64,000 bases of DNA from Haloarculaceae archaeon H-GB1-1. GTDB taxonomy: Archaea; Halobacteriota; Halobacteria; Halobacteriales; Haloarculaceae. The position numbers were made by a program, and so were the translations under genes. A model generated the notes under the pieces. It had not been told where the DNA came from and searched no databases. It worked only from the letters and a program-made list of their open reading frames with translations. This document shows, piece by piece, positions 1 through 8,267 of the stretch. The stretch lies in contig JARUKX010000007.1 in NCBI GenBank assembly GCA_029688825.1, positions 87,380 through 151,379 of the forward strand, in the 5' to 3' direction. Position 1 is the first letter of the stretch. Each line of letters begins with the position of its first letter.

Positions 1-105
1 CGCCTCAGCCGCGGCTCGAAGATATCGCTTGGCCGTCTCGACATCACCACCGTGGTTCCCGCCGATCTCGGCGATGACGTATGGGGGGTCAGAAAGGAAG
101 TCCAT
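1..105 (-). CDS. neuB: NeuB-family sialic/nonulosonic acid synthase, N-terminal fragment
   Basis: Only the first 35 codons lie in the window; the rest runs off the left edge. Read from the ATG at 105, the start is MDFLSDPPYVIAEIGGNHGG. The IAE-G-NH-GD pattern is the N-terminal strand and loop of NeuB-family synthases, which condense phosphoenolpyruvate with an N-acyl hexosamine to give a nonulosonic acid. It lies about 31 bp downstream of the CMP-nonulosonate cytidylyltransferase gene on the same strand, as expected for an operon making and activating such a sugar. Family is clear from this short piece; substrate (sialic, legionaminic or pseudaminic type) is not. It is distinct from the second NeuB-family gene at 35703. 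Confidence 0.8.
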   Translation of the reverse strand, partial: MDFLSDPPYVIAEIGGNHGGDVETAKRYLRAAAEA

Positions 106-136
106 AGAAAGCGATGGATGTCGGGCAACTAAAGGC

Positions 137-865
137 TCACGGGGAGTAGATGTCGTCTCCCTCGGGTGAATCGTACTGACAGAGAGCGCGAGCAATCCGC
201 AACTCGAAGGGAGTATCGATGTCGAGGCGTCCCGCTTCGTCCTGGACGATGGCCCGCGTGTCCTCGCCGAGAGCGAAGTCCTCGCCCGCCCACTCTTCGA
301 GGACGCTACGATGCCGGACGAAGATGGCGCCAGTGAGGCCGTACGCGTCTGGACGATCCTGACGCTGGAGCGGTTCGTCGACGGTCACGTCTTCGAATCC
401 CCGGAGCCGATCCCCATCGAGGGTGTAGGCGCGGTACGGGTGCGTCTCTTCGACCGGAGCGACGCTCACCACCGAGTCACACCCGGTTGCTTCGATCTTC
501 TCGATTGCGGCGTCGAGGTCTTTCGGCGTCGTGAACGGACACGTCGGCTGGAGACCAACAATATACTCCGGCGAGGTTTCGTGTTCGTCGAAATACTCCA
601 TCGCGTGCTCGTACACGGCAATGACCGGCACGTCGTCCTCGGCCAACGATGCCGGTCGGCGAAACGGGACCTTGGCACCGAACGTCCGAGCCGCCACTGC
701 GAACGTCTCGTCGTCGGTAGAAACTATCGTTCGATCAACGCCATCGGCCGCACAGGCGGTTTCGATCTGATGGGCTAACAGCGGTTTCCCGTCCAGCATC
801 CGGAGGTTCTTCCGCGGTATCCCCTTCGATCCACTCCGTGCCGGGACGACTGCGAGGACCGTCAT
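137..865 (-). CDS. neuA: CMP-nonulosonate (N-acylneuraminate) cytidylyltransferase
   Basis: A 242-residue protein with the complete N-terminal nucleotide-binding signature of CMP-sialic acid synthetases (PARSGSKGIPRKNL, residues 8-21), and downstream conserved stretches such as IVSTDD and LQPTCPFTTP. Length is normal for the catalytic domain alone. It would activate a nonulosonic acid with CTP to the CMP-sugar used by glycosyltransferases in the cytoplasm. Its ATG overlaps the TGA of the upstream fusion gene as ATGA, which suggests translational coupling, and neuB follows 31 bp downstream. The exact nonulosonate (Neu, Leg or Pse type) cannot be read from the sequence. Confidence 0.9.
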   Translation of the reverse strand: MTVLAVVPARSGSKGIPRKNLRMLDGKPLLAHQIETACAADGVDRTIVSTDDETFAVAARTFGAKVPFRRPASLAEDDVPVIAVYEHAMEYFDEHETSPEYIVGLQPTCPFTTPKDLDAAIEKIEATGCDSVVSVAPVEETHPYRAYTLDGDRLRGFEDVTVDEPLQRQDRPDAYGLTGAIFVRHRSVLEEWAGEDFALGEDTRAIVQDEAGRLDIDTPFELRIARALCQYDSPEGDDIYSP

Positions 866-2331
866 TGATCTCGCTGGAGCGATGGCGATTGGTAATCCGG
901 ACGTAGTACCTGGTCGTCCATCTCAAGGAGCGATTCACTATGTCTGAGATCGTGCCACGAGTCGATGTGGACGGCGGAGTGTCGCTCCAGGCGGAGGTGC
1001 CCGACGTGATCGCCGACGATCGCGTTCTTGTCTCGTACGACACGTGGAGTGAAGGCGTACAGTGCCCCGTTTTCTCTGTAGAGCGTCTCGCGTTCTTCCC
1101 TGAGGAGCCGTTCCTCGAAGAGTTGTGCGAGACCGAATTTTCCGGGTTGCCAAAGGAAACTGTTGGTCTGTGTCACGCTGATCACCGAGTCGACCGAGAA
1201 CATGAACCACGTGTCGACGATGGCGTCGATGTGAGCGGCGGTCGTTAGCGGTGAGACGTACTGGTTGAGCACGACGAGGTCGGGTTCGTACCCCTCCTCG
1301 GACCGTAGGCGAGCCATGTGGTACTGGACGACCTCATCCAGTGGGACCGTCGAATCACTCAGTTCGGGCGGCCGATACTCGGGCACGTCGGCGCCCGCGT
1401 CACGGGCCATCTCTGCAATCCCTCCGTGCTCCGTCGACACGATCGTGCGATCGATCCTATCGGCAGCCAACGCCTCTGCGACGGTGTACTCCAGTAGCGG
1501 TTTCCCCGCGGCCTCTCGAAGCGCCAGCGGAGGGCCGTCGTCGGGCATGTGTGGGTCTGTGAATCGCTGTTCGGCCATCGCCGGCACGAGACAGAGCACC
1601 TCCGTCTCGGCGAGCCTATCTGTGAGGTTCGTCTCGACGAAGTCCCGTTTAACTTCGTTACGTGCCTCGAGCCGCCCGCTCAGGTTGCGAGACATATTGG
1701 TGTCGTGCTGGCGGTAGTACATCAGCGGGATGTTCACGTTGTGAACGGTGAACTCGTTGATAAAGCGGATCCAGAAGTCGTAGTCTTCCTGATAGCTGAG
1801 CGACTCGTCGTAGCCGCCGATCGCCTCCCAAGCGCGCTTTCGATACATTGCGCCGGCGGCCAGCGGGCTCCTGTTGAGCAGTTTCACCTCTTCTCCAACT
1901 TCGGGATTGCGGACGTGGTTGATGATCGCGTCGTCGTCGTCTATCGTGTAGTAATCCGGGTAGACGAGATCGATTTCGGGATTGGCGTCGAGATACGACG
2001 CCTCCACCGTCAGAATGTTCTCGTCGAAGTAGTCGTCGGCGTCGAGACGGATGACGTATTCCCCTTCGGCGACATCGATTCCGGTGTTACACGCGCTCGG
2101 GAGCCCCTCCCCTTCGAGTCGAATCGTCCGAATCAAATCTGGGTACTCGAACTCGTAGCTTCGCAGGATGTCCGGCGTGTCGTCGGTCGACCCGTCGTCC
2201 ACGACGACTATCTCGTACTGATCAGTAGCGTACGTCTGGTCTATCGCACTGTCTAAGCAATCGGTGAGATAGGTGCCGTAATTGTGGGCCGTCACGACGA
2301 TGCTGACCCGTGGTCCGTCCGTGTCCGTCAC
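862..2331 (-). CDS. GT2 glycosyltransferase fused to a degenerate NeuA-like domain
   Basis: A 489-residue two-domain protein. Residues about 8-235 are a GT-A fold family 2 glycosyltransferase: VSIVVTAHNYGTYL at the start, VVDDGSTDDTPD, and the metal-binding LDADD at 97-100. Residues about 244-489 resemble a CMP-sialic acid synthetase: LVPA then GKPLLEYTVAEAL, RTIVSTEHGGIAEMARDAGA, and LNQYVSPLTTAAHIDAI. The expected PAR-GSKG loop is replaced by PAMAEQRFTD, so CTP binding is doubtful. Start is GTG at 2331, placed 24-32 bp from a TATA box, so the mRNA is probably leaderless. The stop overlaps the ATG of the intact neuA. Inference: a nonulosonate transferase or a binding/scaffold partner of NeuA. 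The GT2 call is firm; the role of the second domain is open. Confidence 0.85.
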   Translation of the reverse strand: MTDTDGPRVSIVVTAHNYGTYLTDCLDSAIDQTYATDQYEIVVVDDGSTDDTPDILRSYEFEYPDLIRTIRLEGEGLPSACNTGIDVAEGEYVIRLDADDYFDENILTVEASYLDANPEIDLVYPDYYTIDDDDAIINHVRNPEVGEEVKLLNRSPLAAGAMYRKRAWEAIGGYDESLSYQEDYDFWIRFINEFTVHNVNIPLMYYRQHDTNMSRNLSGRLEARNEVKRDFVETNLTDRLAETEVLCLVPAMAEQRFTDPHMPDDGPPLALREAAGKPLLEYTVAEALAADRIDRTIVSTEHGGIAEMARDAGADVPEYRPPELSDSTVPLDEVVQYHMARLRSEEGYEPDLVVLNQYVSPLTTAAHIDAIVDTWFMFSVDSVISVTQTNSFLWQPGKFGLAQLFEERLLREERETLYRENGALYAFTPRVVRDKNAIVGDHVGHLRLERHSAVHIDSWHDLRHSESLLEMDDQVLRPDYQSPSLQRDQ

Positions 2332-2354
2332 TGCGAGGGTATTTCCGCTGATTG

Positions 2355-2363
2355 CATATAAAT
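2355..2363 (-). promoter_or_regulatory. TATA box for the fusion-neuA-neuB operon
   Basis: On the minus strand this reads ATTTATATG. It lies 24-32 bp upstream of the GTG at 2331, the usual archaeal TATA spacing when transcription starts at or next to the start codon. It supports the GTG as the real start and a leaderless transcript. Confidence 0.6.
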
Positions 2364-2413
2364 GGGTCTGTCAGCCGAGTCGTGGGTCTACGTGAAGACC
2401 TGCTCTGTGCTGG

Positions 2414-2425
2414 AAATACTTATTT
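2414..2425 (+). promoter_or_regulatory. TATA box for the GT4 gene at 2450
   Basis: The AT-rich element aaatacttattt lies 25-36 bp upstream of the ATG at 2450, surrounded by GC-rich DNA. Together with the box at 2355-2363 it makes the 118-bp gap a divergent promoter region with two separate, outward-facing boxes. Confidence 0.6.
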
Positions 2426-2449
2426 GACGGCCGGCGTAAACGACGGGAA

Positions 2450-3601
2450 ATGACAGATGAGGGGCCCCGGAGAGTGGCGTTCTATCTACCCTCATTCGAA
2501 CGTGGCGGGGTCGAGAGGTTCGTAATCAACGTCACACGTCCGATGGTCGCCGACGGCTTCGCAGTCGATCTCTTGACTGTTCGTTGCAGTGGGACTGTCG
2601 ACCAGTTACCGGACGGCGTTCGGCACCTCGACGTCGGGTCCCCATTGCTGCTCGAAATCGCTGATCGCGTCTTCCCGTCGCACGTCGCGGCCGGGATAGC
2701 TAGTCTTCCGGGCTACGTCGAATACCTTCGAAGCAACCGACCGATGATGGTGCTCTCCCTCCAGGTCAATCCATTCGCTGTCGCCGGCGCTCGCGTGGCC
2801 CACACAGACGCGACTGTGGTCGTTCGAGAGAGCAATACCCCGTCTGTCGCGACTGCCTCCGCTACGCATTTAACTGGGCGGCTCGCCCCACTGGCAAAGC
2901 GGATCACGTACTCCCTGGCAGACCACGTCACCGCCAACTCGGAAGGAGCCCGGGACGACGTCGTCTCCTGGCTTGACCTTCCCGACTCGAAAGTTACTGC
3001 GATATACAACCCGACGTACAGCCAGCGAATCGTGGAGTTGGCGGACGAGTCGCCCAACCACCCGTGGTTCGACGAGAGGGACCCAGTGATCGTCAGTGTC
3101 GGGCGCTTCTCCGATCAGAAGGACTTCGAGACGCTCGTCCGAGCGTTCGGGACCGTCCGGGAACGAACCGACGCGAAACTCGTTCTCGTCGGTGACGGTC
3201 CGAACAGGGAACGCCTGGAGCGGTTGACAGACAGTCTCGGGTTGGCAGACGCCGTGGACTTCGTCGGCTACCGGGACAATCCGTATCCTTACATGGCCGC
3301 TGGGGACCTATTCGTTCTTTCTTCGCACTACGAGGGACTCCCGAATGTGCTAATCGAAGCCATCGGCGTCGGGACGCCCACGGTCGCGACGGATTGTCCG
3401 AGCGGCCCACGTGAAATCCTACTCGACGGGGACGGCGGGTATCTGGTGCCAGTCGATAATCCAGATGCACTGGCCGATGCGATGACGACTGCGATAGCAG
3501 AACCGGAAGACGCTGCCGAGCGGTTAGAACGGGCTCGCGAGGCACTCGACCGGTTCACACCACCTCGTGCGGCAAAGGCGTACCTCGACCTGGCACGCTG
3601 A
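2450..3601 (+). CDS. GT4 family glycosyltransferase
   Basis: A 383-residue GT-B fold enzyme. The N-terminal half has FERGGVERF (about residues 16-24), a glycine-rich acceptor-side loop seen in many GT4 enzymes. The C-terminal donor half has SVGRFSDQKDFETL (about 215) and the retaining E-x7-E block EGLPNVLIEAIGVGTP followed by ATDCPSGPREIL (about 294-325). It should transfer a hexose from a nucleotide sugar to a lipid-linked glycan at the inner membrane face; donor and acceptor are unknown. It is monocistronic on the plus strand with a near-ideal TATA box, and closely resembles the proteins at 5020, 6108 and 58323. Confidence 0.88.
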   Translation: MTDEGPRRVAFYLPSFERGGVERFVINVTRPMVADGFAVDLLTVRCSGTVDQLPDGVRHLDVGSPLLLEIADRVFPSHVAAGIASLPGYVEYLRSNRPMMVLSLQVNPFAVAGARVAHTDATVVVRESNTPSVATASATHLTGRLAPLAKRITYSLADHVTANSEGARDDVVSWLDLPDSKVTAIYNPTYSQRIVELADESPNHPWFDERDPVIVSVGRFSDQKDFETLVRAFGTVRERTDAKLVLVGDGPNRERLERLTDSLGLADAVDFVGYRDNPYPYMAAGDLFVLSSHYEGLPNVLIEAIGVGTPTVATDCPSGPREILLDGDGGYLVPVDNPDALADAMTTAIAEPEDAAERLERAREALDRFTPPRAAKAYLDLAR

Positions 3602-3633
3602 GTCTCCTTCTCTGAATCCTCCGCTTCTTTCGA

Positions 3634-4929
3634 TTACCGCATTCTTGCGACGACTTCCGAGAGGGAGAGTTTCCACGTTCGTTCGTCCTGTGTTCTCACG
3701 AGCACGAGTGCCGGCACGAGCCACGCGAGCGGCATATACACGTAGGTATATCCCAGATGGAAGGCTCCGAGCGCGATGAATGCGTAGAACCAGGGCGTTT
3801 TCGCGCCCAGGGTATCCTTCGAGATCATCTCCACGCCGTACTTGAGAACGACTGCAACTGTGAAGAGATACATTCCGAGTCCGACGACACCGGTCTGATA
3901 CAGGAGCGAAATATACGAGTTATGTACGTATCGACCGAGCAGTATTTCGGCCGACCGGAGCCCGTGTCCGGCGACGATCCCCCCATTCAGGGAGCTCAGT
4001 AGCTCACCCCAGAGACGAAGACGACCGGAGAAGAGGCCGAACTGCATCCGGTCTCGAACGACTCGATACACCGGCGTCGTGAGCAGCAGTCCGAGAACAC
4101 CGACCACCGCCGTCAGAACGGCCTTCCAGTCCGGCCGAATCGAGAGAATGTCCTGATTCTTCCGTTGGACCGATGCAATCAGGGCCAACGTGCCGGCTCC
4201 GAGCATCGCTCCAATCCCGGTTCGTGACAGGGTCAAAAAGAGCGCGACCGCGATGACTGCGGCCTCGACGTAGTACTGCCGCCGCCCACGGCGAATTGCG
4301 ATCTCGACAGCGCAGAACAGACCCACCACGAGGAGAATCGAGTAGAAATTCGGATCGCCGACCAACCACTGTGACCGGATCAGCGGCTGATCGAACCCCT
4401 TTTTCGTTCCGGTGAGCATGATGTGGAAAGCCCCCAACGGCTCCCACAACTCAGTCGAGTAGGTGTCCGCAATCATCCAGAGGACGACAGTCAGCGCGCC
4501 GATTACGGCAGTGCCGCCCGAAACCAGCCGATTGATGACCGGGACATCGGTCGAGCGAGTGAACACCAACACGCACCCAACGAGGAGCGCGTTTCGGACG
4601 AGTTGCAGAGCCAGGGTGATACTTCTGAGTGGGGCTTCAGCGGGTTCGATCCGGACCACGTGCCAGCCGATCAGGAGGAGCAGGAAGCCGAAGAAGTAAG
4701 TGCTCATCTTCGACACCGTAATGGTGCCCTCGGCGATCACGTAACGGACGAGGACGATGCCAAGAGCCCCAGCAACGAAGTCCACAGGCGTGAGGCCGAT
4801 GTTCGCCACCCCCGGCACCACCTGTTGCGTTCGAAAGAACGAGGCGAAGAAAGGAGCGACCACGACGACGGTGCCCAACGAAAGTCGTGTGATAGTGGCG
4901 TCAACCTGTTCCCGGAACGAAACAGACAT
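3634..4929 (-). CDS. O-antigen ligase/Wzy-like polytopic membrane protein
   Basis: A 431-residue protein with about 10-12 predicted hydrophobic segments spread along its whole length. Features typical of the O-antigen ligase/polymerase (Wzy_C) superfamily are visible: a central LTLSRTG motif, a GRLRLWGELL stretch in the large loop, and HNSYISLLYQTGVVGLG near the C-terminus. It ends with a charged cytoplasmic tail. Such proteins polymerise or ligate lipid-linked oligosaccharides at the outer membrane face. It converges with the GT4 gene at 2450 and diverges from the one at 5020. Assignment to the superfamily is good; polymerase versus ligase cannot be decided. Confidence 0.75.
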   Translation of the reverse strand: MSVSFREQVDATITRLSLGTVVVVAPFFASFFRTQQVVPGVANIGLTPVDFVAGALGIVLVRYVIAEGTITVSKMSTYFFGFLLLLIGWHVVRIEPAEAPLRSITLALQLVRNALLVGCVLVFTRSTDVPVINRLVSGGTAVIGALTVVLWMIADTYSTELWEPLGAFHIMLTGTKKGFDQPLIRSQWLVGDPNFYSILLVVGLFCAVEIAIRRGRRQYYVEAAVIAVALFLTLSRTGIGAMLGAGTLALIASVQRKNQDILSIRPDWKAVLTAVVGVLGLLLTTPVYRVVRDRMQFGLFSGRLRLWGELLSSLNGGIVAGHGLRSAEILLGRYVHNSYISLLYQTGVVGLGMYLFTVAVVLKYGVEMISKDTLGAKTPWFYAFIALGAFHLGYTYVYMPLAWLVPALVLVRTQDERTWKLSLSEVVARMR

Positions 4930-4983
4930 TTGAACGTCCTAGACGCTGTGTAACAGCGAGTATGAGTGCTTCGAATTCGGCAT

Positions 4984-4994
4984 GGTTAATACTA
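4984..4994 (+). promoter_or_regulatory. TATA box for the GT operon 5020-8154
   Basis: The sequence ggttaatacta lies 26-36 bp before the ATG at 5020. It is the only AT-rich patch at that distance and fits a haloarchaeal promoter with little or no leader for the three-gene glycosyltransferase operon. Confidence 0.55.
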
Positions 4995-5019
4995 ATCCTC
5001 CTTTGACTCTTGGTACCTG

Positions 5020-6111
5020 ATGAGAATTGCGTTCTTTATTCCATATTATCGGGAAGGCGGGGTCGAAACCACGACCCATCGCCTGGCAAGCGTCTTTCAC
5101 GACCGCGGTCACTCTGTCGATCTGCTTACGTTCCAGCACGAGAGTCCGTATCTGGGCCCCGATTCGCCATTCCAGGTCGTCGATCTCGACGCGGAGCGGA
5201 CCCTCACCAGTCTCCCGGAGGTAGTCCGGTACTTACGGCGCCAGCGCCCCGATGGGGTGATCGCTGTCCACTACTTCACCAACGTCGTCAGCGTCGTCGC
5301 GCGGTCACTGGCGGGCGTGTCGAGCGATCTGATCTTGACCGAGCGGATCTCTCCATCTCGCGCTCTCGCCGAAGAAGGGCCAGTGAAGTCGCGGTTGCTA
5401 CTGGGACTGATGCGCGGCACGTACCCGCTCTCCGACGCCCGTGTCACCGTCTCCAAGGATGCCGCCGCAGACCTCGCGTCGCTACTGCACCTGGAACCTG
5501 ATACCGTGACGCCTGTCTATAACCCGACACTGACCCAATCGGTGTTTCGTGCCGCCCGAGAGCCGCTCGACCACCCCTGGTTCGAAAGCGACGACCCGGT
5601 CGTTCTCGGCGTCGGCCGCCTCTCGGAACAGAAAGACTTCGAGACGTTACTCCGTTCGTTCGAACAGCTATCGGACGACACGAAGCTGGTCCTTCTCGGC
5701 GAGGGGGAGAAACGGTCGTCCCTCGAGTCGCTTATCGTCGACCTCGGCATCGACGACCGGGTCGAGATGCCGGGATACGTCGAGAACCCGTACAAGTACA
5801 TGTCGCGGGCTGACGTGTTTGCCCTCTCATCGCGGTTCGAGGGGATGCCGAACGTGCTCGTCGAAGCCGTAGCGCTGGAGACGCCCGTCGTGGCGACTGA
5901 CTGCCCGACCGGGCCTCGAGAACTCCTTGGTTCGACGGGGGCCGGTGCAATCGTCCCGGTGGGCGAGCCGGGTGCCATGGCCGAGGCGCTCACCTCGCAG
6001 TTAGCGCACCCTGAATCAGCGCGACGTGACCTGCAGGAACTCCGACCGACGCTCGCATCGTTTCGCCCGCCTGCCGCGGCCGACAAGTATCTCTCGCTAC
6101 TGAAGACATGA
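5020..6111 (+). CDS. GT4 family glycosyltransferase
   Basis: A 363-residue GT-B enzyme starting MRIAFFIPYYREGGVETT, with the N-terminal glycine loop at about residue 13. The donor domain shows GVGRLSEQKDFETLL (about 198) and the EGMPNVLVEAVALETP / ATDCPTGPREL block (about 273-300). It shares several identical blocks with the proteins at 2450 and 6108 (for example HPWF just before the donor domain), so the three are paralogs. It is the first gene of an operon: its TGA overlaps the next ATG as ATGA. The sugar transferred is unknown. Confidence 0.88.
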   Translation: MRIAFFIPYYREGGVETTTHRLASVFHDRGHSVDLLTFQHESPYLGPDSPFQVVDLDAERTLTSLPEVVRYLRRQRPDGVIAVHYFTNVVSVVARSLAGVSSDLILTERISPSRALAEEGPVKSRLLLGLMRGTYPLSDARVTVSKDAAADLASLLHLEPDTVTPVYNPTLTQSVFRAAREPLDHPWFESDDPVVLGVGRLSEQKDFETLLRSFEQLSDDTKLVLLGEGEKRSSLESLIVDLGIDDRVEMPGYVENPYKYMSRADVFALSSRFEGMPNVLVEAVALETPVVATDCPTGPRELLGSTGAGAIVPVGEPGAMAEALTSQLAHPESARRDLQELRPTLASFRPPAAADKYLSLLKT

Positions 6112-7262
6112 CCCACAAGATCGCTTTCTTCGCACCGTATACGGAGCACGTCGGGACAGAACGGGCGATGGAACGCATCGCGGCGTCGTGCGCAGAGCGA
6201 GGCGCGCTCGTCGATATGCTCCGGGTGTATCGGGAGTGGCCTGACCGGACGATCGGTCGCGTCGTGTCCGTCGGGAGTCGCGGAACGACCGTCGGGATCG
6301 ACCGCCTCCCGTTCCCGTGGAAGAAGCTGCTGCTCGCGGGGACCGGGTTCGTCGGTCTCGTGAAATACCTCCAGCGGGAACGTCCGGCGGTCCTCGTCAC
6401 CGGTCTCCTCAACGCCGTGGCGATCGCTGCGCGAGATGTCGCAAGTGTGGACACGCAGGTCGTCTGTAGTGTCCAGGGCCTACCACAGCCAGATTGCATC
6501 CGTAATCTCCTATGGCCGCGGCTCTATACCCGGCCGGAGGCAGTCGTCGTTCCGACCGAGTCGATCGCGGAACGGGTGGCAAAGATTGCCAATATCCCGC
6601 CCGAGAGTGTCCGCGTCGTCGCGAACCCGGTCGTCGACGACCGCCTGCTCGAACGCGGGGAGGCTCGTCCCGATCATCCGTGGTTCGCCGACGACCACCC
6701 CGTAGTCGTGAGCGTCGGTCGGCAGACGCACCAGAAGGACTTCGAGACGCTAATCCGCGCATTCGCGACGGTCGCGGAACACACCGACGCCCGCCTGATC
6801 GTTCCCGGGAAAGAAGGGGAACAATCCGAGAAACTACGCGAGTTGATAGTGGAACTCGGTGTGTCTGACCGCGTCGAGTTCCCTGGGTTCGTCGACAATG
6901 TCGCCGCGTATATGGCAGCTGCGGACGTGTTCGTGCTCTCTTCACGCTGGGAGGGCCCAGGCCACGTACTCGTCGAGGCACTCGCACTGGGAACGCCTGT
7001 CGTGGCGACGGACTGTCCTTGCGGTCCACGAGAGATCCTCGACGACGGCGAGGTGGGGACGCTGGTCCCAGTCGGAGATCACATGGCGATGGCAGCAGGG
7101 GTTCGAACGCTTCTCGAGTCCCCAGACCGCCGCCAGCAGTACGCGGCGGGCGGCCCGGAGTCAGTCGCAGACTTCCGCGTCGAACGCGCCGCGGCAGGTT
7201 ATCGACGCATCATCGAGGACCTGCTCGACCCGGAACCTGACGGGGGCGATGCCAGTGGCTGA
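6108..7262 (+). CDS. GT4 family glycosyltransferase (divergent donor-site motif)
   Basis: A 384-residue GT-B enzyme, second gene of the operon, coupled to the previous one by an ATGA overlap. Donor-domain motifs are SVGRQTHQKDFETL (about 200) and EGPGHVLVEALALGTP with ATDCPCGPREIL (about 281-310). The usual EG-PNV reads EGPGHV here and the N-terminal GG-E loop is replaced by EHVGTERAME, so donor or acceptor differs from its paralogs at 2450 and 5020. The last 14 bp overlap the start of the next gene. Family firm, sugar unknown. Confidence 0.86.
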   Translation: MTHKIAFFAPYTEHVGTERAMERIAASCAERGALVDMLRVYREWPDRTIGRVVSVGSRGTTVGIDRLPFPWKKLLLAGTGFVGLVKYLQRERPAVLVTGLLNAVAIAARDVASVDTQVVCSVQGLPQPDCIRNLLWPRLYTRPEAVVVPTESIAERVAKIANIPPESVRVVANPVVDDRLLERGEARPDHPWFADDHPVVVSVGRQTHQKDFETLIRAFATVAEHTDARLIVPGKEGEQSEKLRELIVELGVSDRVEFPGFVDNVAAYMAAADVFVLSSRWEGPGHVLVEALALGTPVVATDCPCGPREILDDGEVGTLVPVGDHMAMAAGVRTLLESPDRRQQYAAGGPESVADFRVERAAAGYRRIIEDLLDPEPDGGDASG

Positions 7263-8154
7263 GCCGCTCGTCTCGATCGTCATCATCACGTACGACCGGG
7301 TCGAAGATGCGATAGCGGCCATCGAGTCGGCCCGTTCGCAGGCGTATCCTCGTCTCGAAGTCGTCGTCATCGCCAACGTCCCTGGCGGTTCCTACGAACC
7401 GCTAGCGGATCGCTACCGGGATGTCGATGCGGTCTCAATCCACGAAGAGCACGAACGGGGCGGCGTGTCACGCGCCCGGAATCGCGGCTTCGACCATGCC
7501 ACCGGAGACATCGTCGTGATTCTCGACGACGACGCCGTGTTCGAGGATCAGCGCGCTATCGAGCGAATAGCCGACACGTTCGAGGAGTTCCCCGACGTCG
7601 GCGCTTTGAGCTTCCGGAGTACGGACTACGCAGACGGTTCAGACATTCCCACGGAAATCCCTCGCGGACCGAACGGCACGGTACCGGACTCGGCGTACTA
7701 CACGACGTACTTCGTCGGCGTCGGCGCGGCGTTCCGTCGGCAGGCACTCGACGCAGTGTCGGGGTTCCCGCCAGAGTTCTTCTATTACAAAGAGGAGCTG
7801 GACCTCTCGTTCCAGCTGCTGAAAGCGGGGTACGAGCTTCGCTACGTTCCGGAGGTCGTCGTCAGGCATAAAGGAACGGAGGGGAGTCGTCCGAGCGAGA
7901 ACGACGGGTGGCGGCTCACACTGGAAAACCGAATTCGGGTGTCGATCCGCCACCTGCCGTGGCGATACGTCCTGATCTCGACACTCATCTGGACGGTGTA
8001 TGTCCTCATCCATACCCGGTTTTCGTTGAACACTGTGGTTGGAGCCTACAGAAACGTCGTTAGCGATCGGACGCAGTTGCTGAGTCAGCGGTCAGTCATC
8101 GACGCAGCGTCGCGGCGCCGCGTGGCAGAATTACACGGACGGCTCTGGTACTGA
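7249..8154 (+). CDS. GT2 family glycosyltransferase
   Basis: About 301 residues. The reading frame is open far upstream, but homology begins at PLVSIVIITYDR, so the ATG at 7249 (or the GTG at 7255) is the start; both overlap the end of the preceding gene. Motifs: GVSRARNRGF, the DXD-type LDDDA at about residue 91, and YKEELDLSFQLLKAGYELRYV in the acceptor region, as in rhamnosyl- and other inverting GT2 enzymes. A hydrophobic stretch near residue 240 (YVLISTLIWTVYVLI) may dip into the membrane. It closes the operon started at 5020. Confidence 0.85.
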   Translation: MPVAEPLVSIVIITYDRVEDAIAAIESARSQAYPRLEVVVIANVPGGSYEPLADRYRDVDAVSIHEEHERGGVSRARNRGFDHATGDIVVILDDDAVFEDQRAIERIADTFEEFPDVGALSFRSTDYADGSDIPTEIPRGPNGTVPDSAYYTTYFVGVGAAFRRQALDAVSGFPPEFFYYKEELDLSFQLLKAGYELRYVPEVVVRHKGTEGSRPSENDGWRLTLENRIRVSIRHLPWRYVLISTLIWTVYVLIHTRFSLNTVVGAYRNVVSDRTQLLSQRSVIDAASRRRVAELHGRLWY

Positions 8155-8267
8155 TCGGCCGAAGACTCTCTCGACATCGATTTCGGAGGACGTTACTATC
8201 AGACCCTGAAATCGGAGCCACTGTTCGACCACAACAGTTTTGCTTCGATCTACGGTGGTTGTGACCG

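Noticed and set aside
6859..7248. N-terminal extension of the GT2 gene ending at 8154
   Set aside because: The extension overlaps the donor domain of the GT4 gene at 6108 in another frame and is Ser/Arg-rich; homology begins at the ATG at 7249.
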